From: Halichondria panicea
Lineage: Eukaryota; Porifera; Demospongiae; Suberitida; Halichondriidae
Direction: 5' to 3'
Assembly: GCF_963675165.1 (NCBI RefSeq)
Contig: NC_087379.1
Span: forward strand, 7,346,339 to 7,410,338
DNA: 64,000 nucleotides
Shown here: piece by piece, positions 21,769 through 30,681 of the stretch
How positions within the stretch are numbered: position 1 is the stretch's first letter
Layout of the letters: the number at the start of each line of letters is the position of its first letter
Notes under the pieces: model-generated
Told to the model about the DNA's origin: nothing
Database searches by the model: none
Seen by the model: only the letters and a program-made list of their open reading frames with translations
Position numbers and translations under genes: made by a program

Positions 21769-24465
21769 AGGAACTTATATACAAGAGCCTCAACACCGAA
21801 GCAAACACAACAATTATATTCCTAAAGAGTAAAATGCTGTAGCTGTACGAAAATACTGGTACAATACACTAATATATAGTCAACTGAAATCACTGCAGAA
21901 CTGGCAATAATACACAACTAAGTACATACATGTAACTATAATAAAACTGCACTGATTCTACTCACCTCTTGTTTCCTACGTTTGAGCACTTTCATACGTA
22001 GCTCTGAGGCCACGTCCACCACCTTCTCCTCGCCAGCTGACCTCTGTTGGGGTGGGGGTACGGATTTGAGACTCACTCCACCTCGAATAGCCTGCAACAA
22101 TACTGACTGCATGTCATTACCGCCTACACTCCTCTCTTCGGGGGGTGATACAGACTTGAGACTCACTCCACCTCGAATAGCCTGCAGCAATGCTGACTGC
22201 ATGTCATTACCGCCTACACTCCTCTCTTCGGGGGGTGATACAGACTTGAGACTCACTCCACCTCGAATAGCCTGCAGCAATGCTGACTGCGTGTCGTTAC
22301 CCCCCTCTTTGGGGGGTGATACAGACTTGAGGCTGACTCCTCCGCTTAGAATGGACTGCATGGTTTGGCTGTACGCTGAGGGTGCCGCCGGTCCTACGGG
22401 TTGTGAGGATGGTGGAGGGGGTGGAGGGGGCGGAGGAGGTGGGGGAGGAGGTACCACATCTTCAGCTGCTACTGGTGCTGGTTCTTTGGATCTGACATCA
22501 TCGTCCTCTTGATCAGGCTCTGGTTCTGCTTTCTTTGACCGACTAAGACCAGCTCCATCCAAACAATCGGGAGACTCAGCCTTGCCTTCCTCTGTATCTG
22601 TGTCAGTAAAGGTAGCAACAATGTGAAAATCAACTACAACATTACACAGTATGAGATGCATTCTGGAAAGCTATATAGGAAACTACTGATAGCTAGGAAC
22701 TATACACCACACACATACATATACATACATAACCATGTATACACACATACATACACATTGAACGCCTCTGCTATCAACTTAACGTAAACACGAAAGCTCT
22801 TTCACCTTCTGTTTTTACTTCTTCAGTAGTTTCAGTGGTGTTAGAAATGTCTTCAGTGCCACCTTCAGCAATAGAGGCTTCCTCCATAAGAGGACTCTCA
22901 TCCTCCACACCGTCTTCTGTTGGGATATTTTCAGCTTCATTTTCGGCAGGTGGGTCATCATTTTCGTCCTCTGGTGGTTGGTCTGGTTCTGAGCTCTCCA
23001 CAAGCGTAGGCGTACACACAACCGCCTCTGCCACCTCTGGGAGTACTATGTCATCATGCTCTGGTACTTCACCTTTCTCTACAATAACAAAATCGTCCTC
23101 TATTGGGGTATCAGTTTGTGGCTCTTCTTGCGTAGCTGTCTCACTAGTGGAAGTTGGCTGGTTTTGTTGAGGAATATCGATATCTTGGTCTGCTACCTGC
23201 TCCTCCAGTACAGGCTCAGTTGATACTGGCTCCTGTAGAGAATTAACTTCGTCAATCATTTCTTGAGATGAGTCTTTGGTTTCACTTTCAGCAATTTGTG
23301 GAGAGCTGTCCACTGTCTCAGTCTCGATTGGTGTAGCTTCTTCTATCACTGGTGGTGAGATTTCCTCAACACTTTCTGGAGGTAGTTCAATGCTTTGCTC
23401 AGCCATAGCTGGCTCAGGTGATACTGGCTCCTGCAGAGAATTCGCTTCGTCAATCAGTTCTTGAGATGATACTTTTATCTCACTGTCAGCAACTTGTGGA
23501 GAACTGTCCACTGGTTTAGTTTCGTCTGGTGTAGCTACCTCGTCTTCTATCACTGGTGGTGAGACTTCCTCGGAAGTTTCTGGAGATATTTGCTCAGCCA
23601 TAGCTGGCTCAGATGATGGGGTAGGTTCAACTAAAGGTATGTCTTTTTCTATTTCCTCTTCTATTTCGGACGGTTCCACTTTCATCAAGCTCTCAATATC
23701 CTCAGAGGGCAGTTCTTGCTTTGGTGGCTCCTGGACAAGTTCTTTTGCTTCATCTTGTGGTACATTGACCTCGATTTTCTTATCGACAGGCTTCTCCGTA
23801 CTTGGCTCTTGCCGACTAGTTTGTTTGGACACAAGCTCTGGTGATGTACTAGGAGGCGTTTTTGGCTTCTCCTTCTTTGGCTGTGGTGGAGGTTTGGGCC
23901 GAGCTGGTATATCGTATCCAACTGGTCGTCGTGGAATCGGTGGCGATGGTTTAGACTTCAGCACAGGTTTTGGAGACATCTGCGGTGGAGTGGGCGGTGT
24001 GGCCTTTGATGCTTGTGGAGTGGGTGGTGTTGCCGTTGGTGCCTGTGGAGTAGACGTAGCTCCTGTGGGGAGGGACGGAGGATCACGAGTCTTCAGTGTG
24101 GGGGCAATCGCGTGTACTTTCTTCACAATGCCTGGCTGAATGCCCTCTAGTTTAGGAGCTGCTGTTCGTTCTTTGGCCGGTACAGTTTTATCGATGATTG
24201 GTTTTTTCTCCACTTGAAAGCGTTGGAAGACCTTAGGTTGTGACTTCCCACCAGATGGAGTGCGGGTGACTGGCCGAGGGCTGACAGAGGGAGAGGGCTG
24301 TTTGGGAGGGGACGGTTTGGGAGGGGACGGCTTGGGAGGGGATGGTTTTCCTGGGTCCTCCTTTACATTGCGATGGACTTTCAGAGGTTGGTAGCAATTT
24401 CGGCACATGTCCTTGCGCCATTTCTGGGGCGAAAAGTTGACACAAGAAAACTCGTCATCTGCCAT
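15548..24465 (-). CDS. WAB gene: WH2-ankyrin-BTB multidomain protein, 1,374 aa, 15 coding exons
   Basis: Exons (read right to left): 24465-22806, 22597-21966, 21398-21249, 21143-21096, 20804-20574, 20300-20116, 20006-19872, 19723-19657, 19554-19402, 18870-18769, 18714-18635, 16824-16658, 16487-16315, 16126-15938, 15700-15548. All introns are GT-AG with matching phases (4,125 nt). Protein: Cys8-x12-Cys21-x2-Cys24-x6-His31 knuckle; Pro/Ser-rich 38-210; acidic 245-553 with a duplicated block of about 65 residues (286-350, 351-416); 14 prolines at 603-616; four WH2 motifs about 629-733 (LLQAIRGGVSLKSV type); helical 765-1121; ankyrin repeat about 1141-1175; BTB about 1204-1324. WH2 plus poly-Pro suggests actin-monomer/profilin binding, and BTB suggests dimerisation or cullin-3 recruitment (inference). 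A 5' UTR exon probably ends at 24638. TRAF-7 lies antisense in intron 11. Confidence 0.85.
16947..16973 (+). promoter_or_regulatory. CArG + E-box module upstream of TRAF-7
   Basis: CCTAATATGG (16947-16956) and CATGTGAC (16966-16973), about 100-130 bp before the ATG. Cleanest + strand example of the shared TRAF promoter module. It lies inside WAB intron 11. Confidence 0.55.
17076..18440 (+). CDS. TRAF-7: TRAF-like protein nested antisense in WAB intron 11, 454 aa
   Basis: Intact single-exon TRAF-like gene within the 1.8-kb intron between WAB exons 11 and 12, on the opposite strand. RING about 38-77 (Lys at the His position), zinc fingers about 98-247, coiled coil about 258-302, MATH about 312-454. 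One codon pair is missing in MATH (LLDHNGKDH against LLDQVNGKDH). It has its own promoter module, so it is probably transcribed separately from its host, and convergent overlap of the two transcripts is expected. This copy shows the relation from which the WAB exon debris around all other copies can be understood. Confidence 0.92.
   Translation: MAALNPNNQKKTDKRIIGFDCEFVKPPPSEYVQSECPVCLQIIREPHQVTCCGKKFCKACIEHIEASKKPCPTCNEEFSSFADKGLKQSLYGLIVRCSHQKDGCEWTGELRQLDEHLNTDSQPEKQLDGCQFVEIDCIYNCGDQRQRMHIQVHQIKDCPKRPFGCEHCHDYKSTYDDVTNNHWPVCGSFPVPCPNKCGSTIQRQNIDSHVADECPLTTINCDFHHVGCAVKLLRQDMPEHLRENLLTHISLLATSHAKQQAEITQQREEITKQQADIASLVEENKQLRMKYTELAPLQQMLTVNSEHLGHPVLTMTNFQQRNRNGDEWYSPPVYTHRQGYKICLSVDANGDGIGEGTHISVHVCFMRGEFDDSLKWPFRGAISVQLLDHNGKDHKMNSRTYDDKTPNMCCARVTEGEIVSHGWGYSQFIAQTELEPKYLRNDTLLFQINEVKLK
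18976..19383. mobile_element. pogo/Tigger-like MITE in WAB intron 9
   Basis: The ends read TACAGTAGACTCTCGCTAAT and, inverted, ATTAACGAGAGTATACTGTA. TA dinucleotides flank a CAGTAGACTC-type terminus, as in pogo/Tigger elements. About 400 bp, non-coding, with a short internal direct repeat (CAGCCATCTCATTATTG). It lies fully within an intron, so the host reading frame is untouched. Confidence 0.65.
20301..20356. repeat. (GT)n microsatellite
   Basis: Perfect GT tract directly next to the WAB exon 6 acceptor; in the WAB sense strand it is (CA)n forming the sequence before AG. Confidence 0.95.
21401..21490. repeat. GT-rich imperfect repeat and G run
   Basis: Interrupted GT repeats ending in a G run, adjacent to the WAB exon 3 acceptor. 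Same pattern of (CA)n before the 3' splice site as in exons 6 and 12. Confidence 0.85.
21727..21766. repeat. (CA)n microsatellite
   Basis: Perfect CA tract within WAB intron 2. Confidence 0.95.
22050..22335 (-). repeat. 90-bp coding repeats (WH2 units)
   Basis: Three near-identical 90-nt coding units, plus a diverged fourth, encode the WH2 motifs of the WAB protein at 30-residue spacing. The middle units are almost base-identical (word ACTTGAGACTCACTCC in each), which points to recent copy-number change in frame. Confidence 0.85.
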
Positions 24466-24471
24466 GTCTAC

Positions 24472-24825
24472 CTGCAGTGATAGAGTCGACAATTGCATAT
24501 TAATTAATTAATAATATTATTATAGCTATACGAAACAAATAATGTATAGTCTAGTCTACTAGTCTACCCTGTACGTACTAGCTACAAAACTACATGTTCA
24601 TTAATACATGCATATGTAGTCTAGTTACTGAACTCACTTGTTTCTGGGACCTCCAACAAGATTATCTCTAGCTAGCTAGCTAGCTGTATTGAACTGCAAG
24701 TTCACTATTTCTGTTCAATCTTGCAAACCACAGACAGGAATAAACCAAAACAAACAAGGAGGAGTTGTCGCTCCACAGGGGAACTCCCTTGACTACTGAT
24801 GAATTCTTAGCAAAGTTAATTGAAA
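24472..24825. promoter_or_regulatory. Head-to-head promoter region of WAB (-) and TauD-A (+)
   Basis: The WAB start codon (24465) and TauD-A start codon (24826) are 360 bp apart and diverge. A WAB 5' UTR intron (about 24472-24637, donor GTGAGT, acceptor CTGCAG) uses part of this. That leaves under 190 bp for both promoters. A GCTA-tetranucleotide run sits near 24667-24685. No clear TATA box. Confidence 0.5.
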
Positions 24826-27077
24826 ATGGCAACTCTTGACCTAGGAGCTGTGAGTGTTCTCTCTGACAGTAGTGAAGGTCCTCTGCCCCTCAAGATACGA
24901 GCCAAGGGTGATAATAACTCAGTGGAGTTCCTCAAGGACTGGGTAGCAACCAACAAAGATTGGCTGGACCAGAAACTACTGGAGCATGGTAACAGCCCCT
25001 CCCATTTTTCTTGCATAATCTGTGACTGTTCCTCACTGGGAATTGAACCCATGTCCTCTAATTTACTAGCCACCACCCTTAACCACTAAGCCACACCTCT
25101 TCTTCACCAATCTGTGTATAATAATTATCATAATATAAAAGCCAAAATGCCTATTTTTATTACACATCCCACACATCCCACACACCATCACACTCGAACT
25201 CCCCACACACACCACACAGGGGCGATCCTGTTCCAAGGGTTCCTAGTGAGAGAGGCCATTGACTTCCAAGAGGTGCTCCAACAATACAACCCACAACTCT
25301 CAGACGAGTACAGGGGGACATCACCACGGAAACTACAGCCTGGAACACAGGTGAGCAATTGCAGTTAAATAAGGATATAATTATACAGCTTCGTTAAAGA
25401 TTTTTGTCTGACCTAAAATCATTTTCAGTAAAAATTAAAGCTATAATGATGTATAGAATTACTTTGAATCATTCTAGTGGCTACCCCTCCACTCACACAT
25501 ACAGTACGTGTTCTCTGCCAGTGAGCTCCCCTCGTTCTTCCCCATTTCCCAACATCTTGAGATGGCGTTTCTACCCGCTCCCCCTCGGAGACTGTTCTTC
25601 TGCTGTCTGGAGGCACCCACCTCGGCCGGAGGGGAAACTTGTCTAGCTGACTTTGGAAAGGTCTATCAGCAACTCAACCCTGAAGTCAGGCAAAAGTTCG
25701 AAGAGAATGGGGTGAGCAATTCTGAGTTCTGACAAATGTTTATTGGCTTTTACAGAAACATAGGCTTGGTACAAATTAGATAGTCTCTCTGTATACTTAG
25801 AATAGCTGTGATGTTTCACCAGGCTCAACGGGTGAGGTAATGTGTGCGTCTATGTTTAGAAGCCTTGATGGAATAGGATTGTCTGTCTGCATGTATACTG
25901 AGAATTGGCTGTTACAGTAATTTCACTTTGAATGGATTAGTTAGCGTGTGCTATTGTGATATTGCTGACATTACTCCAACTTTACTCCCCCTCTTCAAAG
26001 GTGATGTACATTCGTAACTATTCTCAACATAAGAAAACAATCGGCGACCCCACAAGTCTCAAGGGCTGGCAGGACGTGTTTGGGACCTGTGACAAAGCCG
26101 AGGTGGAGGGTGAGCTGAGGAAAAGTAAGATAGACTTCACCTGGTCCAAGGGAGACCACCTCCACCTGGTGGGCAGGGAGTCAGCCGTGGAGCCACACCC
26201 AGTCACCGGGGAGAAGGTGTGGTTCAACCATGCACAGGTACGTGAGAGCTAACATTACTATAGGACAGTGATGGCTGCCATACTGATAGTGGACATTCAT
26301 GTTATACTCAAATGATTGAAAGAAGTTTATAAAACTTTGTTAAAAATTGTAGTGCTGTATGTATATTTATTGTGTACGCAAAAACACTTTAAAATAATCA
26401 GGAACTGATACTGCGCATTATACAGTACATTGTACATGCATGTTTGATTTCACTAGCTAAAGTTTGATTGCAATTTTGTCAGGTGTTCCACGCTGCCAAC
26501 ATCCCTGGTGACTTTGCGCACATTTACAAGCGTTTTGGCTCACTCAAGTACTGGATCCTTTACTGGCTCACGTGTCTACTCAAGTTCATTCTCCTCACAA
26601 TTCTCGGCCCCAAAAAAGTCGGTTTCCACACCTGCTATGGAGATGGTACAGAGATACCAGACACTCATCTCGACCACGTTAGAGACACAGTGTGGAGGAA
26701 CCTTGTGTTCAATCGCTGGGAGCAAGGGGACGTGCTTATGATAGACAACTTCAGGGTGTCTCACGGGAGACAGGTAAGAGAGTGAATTAAGGATGCTTTC
26801 ATGGTGGTGGGGAGTACATGTACATGTACATGTAGTTTAGTTGTCTTTATGACAAAATGGCAAATAATTTGTATGTTGGCTACGTACTACATGTTGTTCA
26901 CTGTTAAGACAAAAAATTGCATTTATTTTGGCTTGTTTGCGTATTTTATGTTAATTGCTGCTGTTACCGTGGTAGTAATGATGACCCTAATGCACATGCA
27001 CACAGCCCTTCTCTGGTAAGAGGAAAGTTGTGGTGTCCTGGTCACAGCCATACCTCAAACAAAGTCACAGAACATGA
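24826..27077 (+). CDS. TauD-A: clavaminate-synthase-like 2OG/Fe(II) dioxygenase, 366 aa, 6 exons
   Basis: Exons 24826-24988, 25220-25350, 25505-25711, 26001-26237, 26483-26773, 27006-27077 (1,101 nt; GT-AG throughout). The protein belongs to the TauD/TfdA-clavaminate-synthase-like family, which oxidises small substrates using iron, O2 and 2-oxoglutarate. Candidate iron ligands are His115-x-Glu117 (QHLEMAF) and His340 (SHGRQ); Arg342 or Arg349 may bind 2-oxoglutarate. The HxE form is as in clavaminate synthase rather than HxD. A strongly hydrophobic stretch (268-287) could touch a membrane or the core. Substrate unknown. This copy is the most diverged and the only one in a simple single-gene setting. 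It is divergent from WAB. Confidence 0.88.
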
Positions 27078-27399
27078 CCTATATAATAGTGAACTTTGTA
27101 TTGACTCTCTCTGTGTGTGTGCTCTCTATAGCCATGGTTGTGTGTAAGTTCTATCATTACCATTGGTTTATAATTGTAAATGAGATGACTGCATGTCTCA
27201 CAATTTGAGGGGTGAGAATGTGACAATTATACAGGTGTACACATGTATGAACATGGATACCATATTGCATTATGTACATGTAGTAGAAGGATGTTATGAG
27301 GGGACAGGGGTGGACGCCTCCCTATACGGTGCAATTTCCTTGTGGCCTATTAAATGCCCATGCACTCAGTCATGTGACATGTAGAGGAATGGTTTTAGA
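27078..27399. other. TauD-A 3' flank
   Basis: No gene seen. From about 27285 the sequence (GAGGGGACAGGGGTGG, then CTTGTGGCC and CAGTCATGTGACATGT) resembles the flanks downstream of TauD-B genes and upstream of TauD-B starts, so the duplication boundary lies nearby. Confidence 0.5.
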
Positions 27400-27528
27400 C
27401 AGAGGAGGGTCCGACATGCGTGCACGAATCACTACAAGTTCAGTGTATTTGGCCTGGACATTATCACGTGACCGCAATGACATGAGTTCACTTGTAGTGA
27501 TTCGTGCACGCATGTCGGACCTCCTCTG
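27400..27528. mobile_element. 129-bp fold-back element with target duplication
   Basis: Inverted ends of about 39 bp (CAGAGGAGG, then TCCGACATGCGTGCACGAAT) surround about 50 bp. The 9-bp direct repeat GGTTTTAGA flanks both sides (27391-27399 and 27529-27537). Compared with the related flank at 34230, the element is a clean insertion. A 9-bp duplication fits Mutator-like elements; hAT (8 bp) is an alternative. Confidence 0.8.
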
Positions 27529-27596
27529 GGTTTTAGACTGCAGTGTTGGAGCTCCACTCACCAGAGCTAGAAGACCAGAATGATGCTGAGTATCAA

Positions 27597-27823
27597 TGTG
27601 TGAAGCTATTAAGGAATAATGTGTTTGCTGGTGATGAAGCTGCTCTCCATAAGAATGACTTTCTCTGGTTGCTACAGACCATCACCAAGGTAACCAGTCG
27701 TTCCTTTGATGTGGTTGAGTGTTACATGTGTTCATTGCTGTAGGGAAATCACGAGTGTCTGACTCATCTGGTCCAGTCTTGTGCTGTCCCCGTCAACTGT
27801 AGGAGCACAGAGAGTAGAACCAC
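27597..27823 (+). pseudogene. WAB exons 10 and 11, inverted copy
   Basis: Exon 10 (about 27597-27689, lacking its first codons) and full-length exon 11 (27744-27823, 80 nt) in + orientation, opposite to the intact gene. Reading frames are largely kept (GDEAALHKNDFLWLLQTITK). They mark the first WAB piece of the right array and the switch of orientation. Confidence 0.8.
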
Positions 27824-27999
27824 GTGAGTTGTATGGATATATGAGAGGGGGGTCTGTATATGGGTATACATGCATGTATATCTACGGTAGCCGAGAAGGA
27901 TCACCTGATCCTACCGTCACAATCAATAATAAGAACCCCCATCAATTTTTCAATCTTTCTCGGCCACTGTATAATTTATATCTATTTAAGGTTATCATT

Positions 28000-28411
28000 T
28001 TAAGGGGGGGAATGGACCATAAATATATGTTTCACTAGTCCTGCCAAAACGTCAGTAGTTCACAACTGTCAAAGATCAAAATCACAAATCACATGTATTT
28101 GTTCTGTGATTTTTATCTTTGACAGTTGTGGTATAAAAAATAATCAGATAGTACTTGCAATTGTCTATGGTTGTGGTATTTTAATCAATTGGGTATCCAG
28201 TAATTAAGAAAAATGTACCTACGTAAGTCATTTTGAAACATACCTTGTAACTTCCCCCCTGTACGAGTTATGTGTTTGTGTTAAGCACACTTAACAGAGT
28301 ATTCTAAAAGCTACATTTTGGTAGTAGCTAGCTAGGGTATAAACACTACTGACGTTTTGGCAGGACTAGTGAAACATATACAGTTTATTTATGGTCCATT
28401 CCCCCCCTTAA
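28000..28411. mobile_element. 404-bp MITE with TTAA target duplication (piggyBac type)
   Basis: TTAA at 28000-28003 and 28408-28411 flanks inverted ends beginning GGGGGGGAATGGACCATAAA and extending about 55-60 bp to the word CTGCCAAAACGTCAGTAGT. A second inverted repeat lies inside (28061-28131, ACAACTGTCAAAGAT). No coding capacity. TTAA duplication is the hallmark of piggyBac transposition. Confidence 0.85.
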
Positions 28412-28571
28412 CCCATTGCTCACTCCATGACACTAATACCATAAATTTTGCAAGTAAATTTGTTAGCAAACAATAATGATGTGTACAAACTAAATAGTAC
28501 AAAGATAAATTATGGCTAGTACATACACATCCATTTATCAATAATTATCATGCACTCTCCTAATTAAGCAA

Positions 28572-30077
28572 CTACTTCAGTTCTACTTTGTGTATTTGGA
28601 AGAGAAGGGTGTCGTTTCGTAAATACTTGGGCTCCAGTTCAGTGTGAGCAATAAACTTTGGGGATCCAAACCCTCCTGACCTCTCTCCCTCTGTCACTCT
28701 GGCACAGTACATGTTAGGTGTTTTGTTATTATAGGTGGTTGTGTGTGTTTTATGATCCTCGCCATCGACCTGGTCCAGTAGTTGATATGAAATAGCACCA
28801 CAAAACGGCCATTTCAGAGAATCATCAAACTCTCCTCTCATCAAGCGCATGTACACAGAGACGTGTGTTCCTTTAGCAGTGTTTATGCCGTTAGCGTACA
28901 CATAGAGACAGATCTTGTAGCCCTGATAGTGGGTGTAGACTGGAGGAGAGCACCAAGTGTCGTCATCTCTCTTGTGCTGTTGAAAGTGGGTCATTGTAAG
29001 GACAGGGGGACCAAGAGGTATGGTGGTACATGGTGCAAGCTGAACATAGGGCGTGAGCAATTGCGCCAACTCGGCAATTTTTATCTTCATCTGTTTTTTC
29101 TCTTCTACTAAACTAGCAATGTCAGCTTGTTGCTTGCCTGCATTAGTAGTCAACAATTGTTTTTCTTGCTCTAACGTGGTAACTTTGGTCTGTAGTGCAA
29201 TTAAGTTCGTCTTATAAAAATTTTTTTGTTTATCATTTTCATCTACCAAGTTTGCTATTTTGTCTTGTTGCTTGGTGATTTCTTCTCTTTGTTGTGTAGT
29301 CTCAGTTTGTTGCTTGGCATGACTGGTGGCTAATAGAGAGATGTGTGAGAGTAGGTTCTCTCTCTGGTGTTCTGGCATGTCTTGTCGAGGAAGTTTCACA
29401 GCACAGCATACGTTGTGGAAGTCACAGTTGATGGGGGTCAGGGGGCACTCATCGGCAACATGACTGTCTATATTCTGACGTTGGATAGTTGAACCACACT
29501 GGTTAGGGCAGGGGACAGGGAAGGACCCACACACAGGCCAGTGGTTGTTGGAGACATCATCATAGGTAGACTTGTAGTCATGGCAGTGCTCACAACCGAA
29601 TGGACGTTTGGGGCAATCCTTAATTTGGTGGTTTAGAATGTACCTTCGTTGCAGTTGGTCCCCGCAATTACAAATGCAATTAATCTCAACAAACTGACAA
29701 CCTTCAAACCGTTTCTCTGGCAGTGGATCTGTGTTGAGGTGTTTGTCAAGCTGTCTCAGTTCCCCCGTCCACTCACACCCGTCTTTCTGGTGGCTACATC
29801 GAACTTTCAAGCTGTAGAGCGATCGTTTCAAACCTTTGTCGGGAAAACTTGAAAATTTCTCGTTGCAGGTTGGGCACGACTTTTTATTAGCTTTGATGTG
29901 TTCAATACAAGCTTTGCAAAATTTATTTCCACAGCATGTGACCTGGTGGGGCTCTCGAATGATCTGGAGACAAACTGGACACTCTGACTGCATGTATTCC
30001 GAAGGTGGTGGCTTCACAAACTCACAATCAAATCCTATTATTCTCTTATCAGCTTGTTGCTGGTTGTTGGCTGCCAT
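28572..30077 (-). CDS. TRAF-8: TRAF-like RING/zf-TRAF/MATH protein, 501 aa
   Basis: Intact single-exon TRAF-like gene, first of the right array. The frame is open to 30161, but the start at 30077 (MAANNQQQADKR) aligns with the family. RING about 34-73 with Asn at the His position (CCGNKFC), zinc fingers about 94-243, MATH about 355-501. The coiled coil (about 254-340) is among the longest, with extra heptads around LVDENDKQK and LEQEKQLL. The linker AQLLTPYVQLAPC before MATH is shared with TRAF-9 and TRAF-11. Its 3' flank lacks most of the 133-bp block found after TRAF-9 to -15. Confidence 0.92.
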   Translation of the reverse strand: MAANNQQQADKRIIGFDCEFVKPPPSEYMQSECPVCLQIIREPHQVTCCGNKFCKACIEHIKANKKSCPTCNEKFSSFPDKGLKRSLYSLKVRCSHQKDGCEWTGELRQLDKHLNTDPLPEKRFEGCQFVEINCICNCGDQLQRRYILNHQIKDCPKRPFGCEHCHDYKSTYDDVSNNHWPVCGSFPVPCPNQCGSTIQRQNIDSHVADECPLTPINCDFHNVCCAVKLPRQDMPEHQRENLLSHISLLATSHAKQQTETTQQREEITKQQDKIANLVDENDKQKNFYKTNLIALQTKVTTLEQEKQLLTTNAGKQQADIASLVEEKKQMKIKIAELAQLLTPYVQLAPCTTIPLGPPVLTMTHFQQHKRDDDTWCSPPVYTHYQGYKICLYVYANGINTAKGTHVSVYMRLMRGEFDDSLKWPFCGAISYQLLDQVDGEDHKTHTTTYNNKTPNMYCARVTEGERSGGFGSPKFIAHTELEPKYLRNDTLLFQIHKVELK

Positions 30078-30187
30078 TTCTGACTGTTTTGTACTTCTAC
30101 TTTTACATAAGCATATAGGCTCTTTGACATGTAGTATAGTCACATGCCTTATCTTTGACATGTAGCTTGAGAATATTTTTGAGGGTG

Positions 30188-30214
30188 GTCACATGCCTTC
30201 TAACCCATATTTGG
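30188..30214 (-). promoter_or_regulatory. E-box + CArG module upstream of TRAF-8
   Basis: GTCACATG (30188-30195) and CCATATTTGG (30205-30214), 110-140 bp before the ATG on the minus strand. Same order and spacing as at TRAF-7. Confidence 0.55.
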
Positions 30215-30273
30215 TTCAGTAACAAAATTCATTGCTCTGATAGTGGTCAATTGGTTGACACATGGGATATAAT

Positions 30274-30681
30274 TACCGTATATCTTCTAATTTATCGGAC
30301 ACTTCTAATTACCCGGACACTCTTTTGGGCAATTTTCGTTGTTCTAATACAACGGACACTCCAGTACTTTAATATTACATTTCTTCTAAATATCCGGACA
30401 ATACCTTGAAAAGTTGAGTTACCATTCATAGACGGCAAGTAAGGATAGTAAGACTTGGAGTGCTGCAGTTAGATAGCTTTGAGTAGCTAGTTTTAGATAG
30501 TTAGTGCAACTATTCAGTCGTACCTTGTTCTATTAAACTTAGCTAGCTCGCATGCAGCTGCTTGCTTGTTCTAATTATTCCGGACACTTCGCATGCTCTA
30601 TAAAAATCTGTTCCAATTATACCCGGACAATTTCCAAAATAATTATTTTTTGCTGTCCGATAAATTAAAAGATATACGGTA
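30274..30681. mobile_element. MITE-like element with TACCGTATATCTT ends
   Basis: Inverted ends of about 28 bp (TACCGTATATCTTCTAATTT and TATCGGACA) bound about 400 bp. Inside, the motif TTCTAAT-n-CCGGACA recurs about five times in direct orientation, as if copies of the end were spread through the element. Non-coding; a Tc1/mariner-type MITE is possible. Confidence 0.7.

Noticed and set aside
22835..24139. Plus-strand Ser/Gly-rich frames opposite WAB exon 1
   Set aside because: Shadow of the Pro/Glu/Ser-rich WAB coding exon, which has consistent splice phases with 14 further exons.
29649..30165. Antisense frames over TRAF N-termini (for example the CSIQALQNFFPQHVTWWGS type)
   Set aside because: Mirror frames of conserved RING-coding DNA, present in every copy for that reason.
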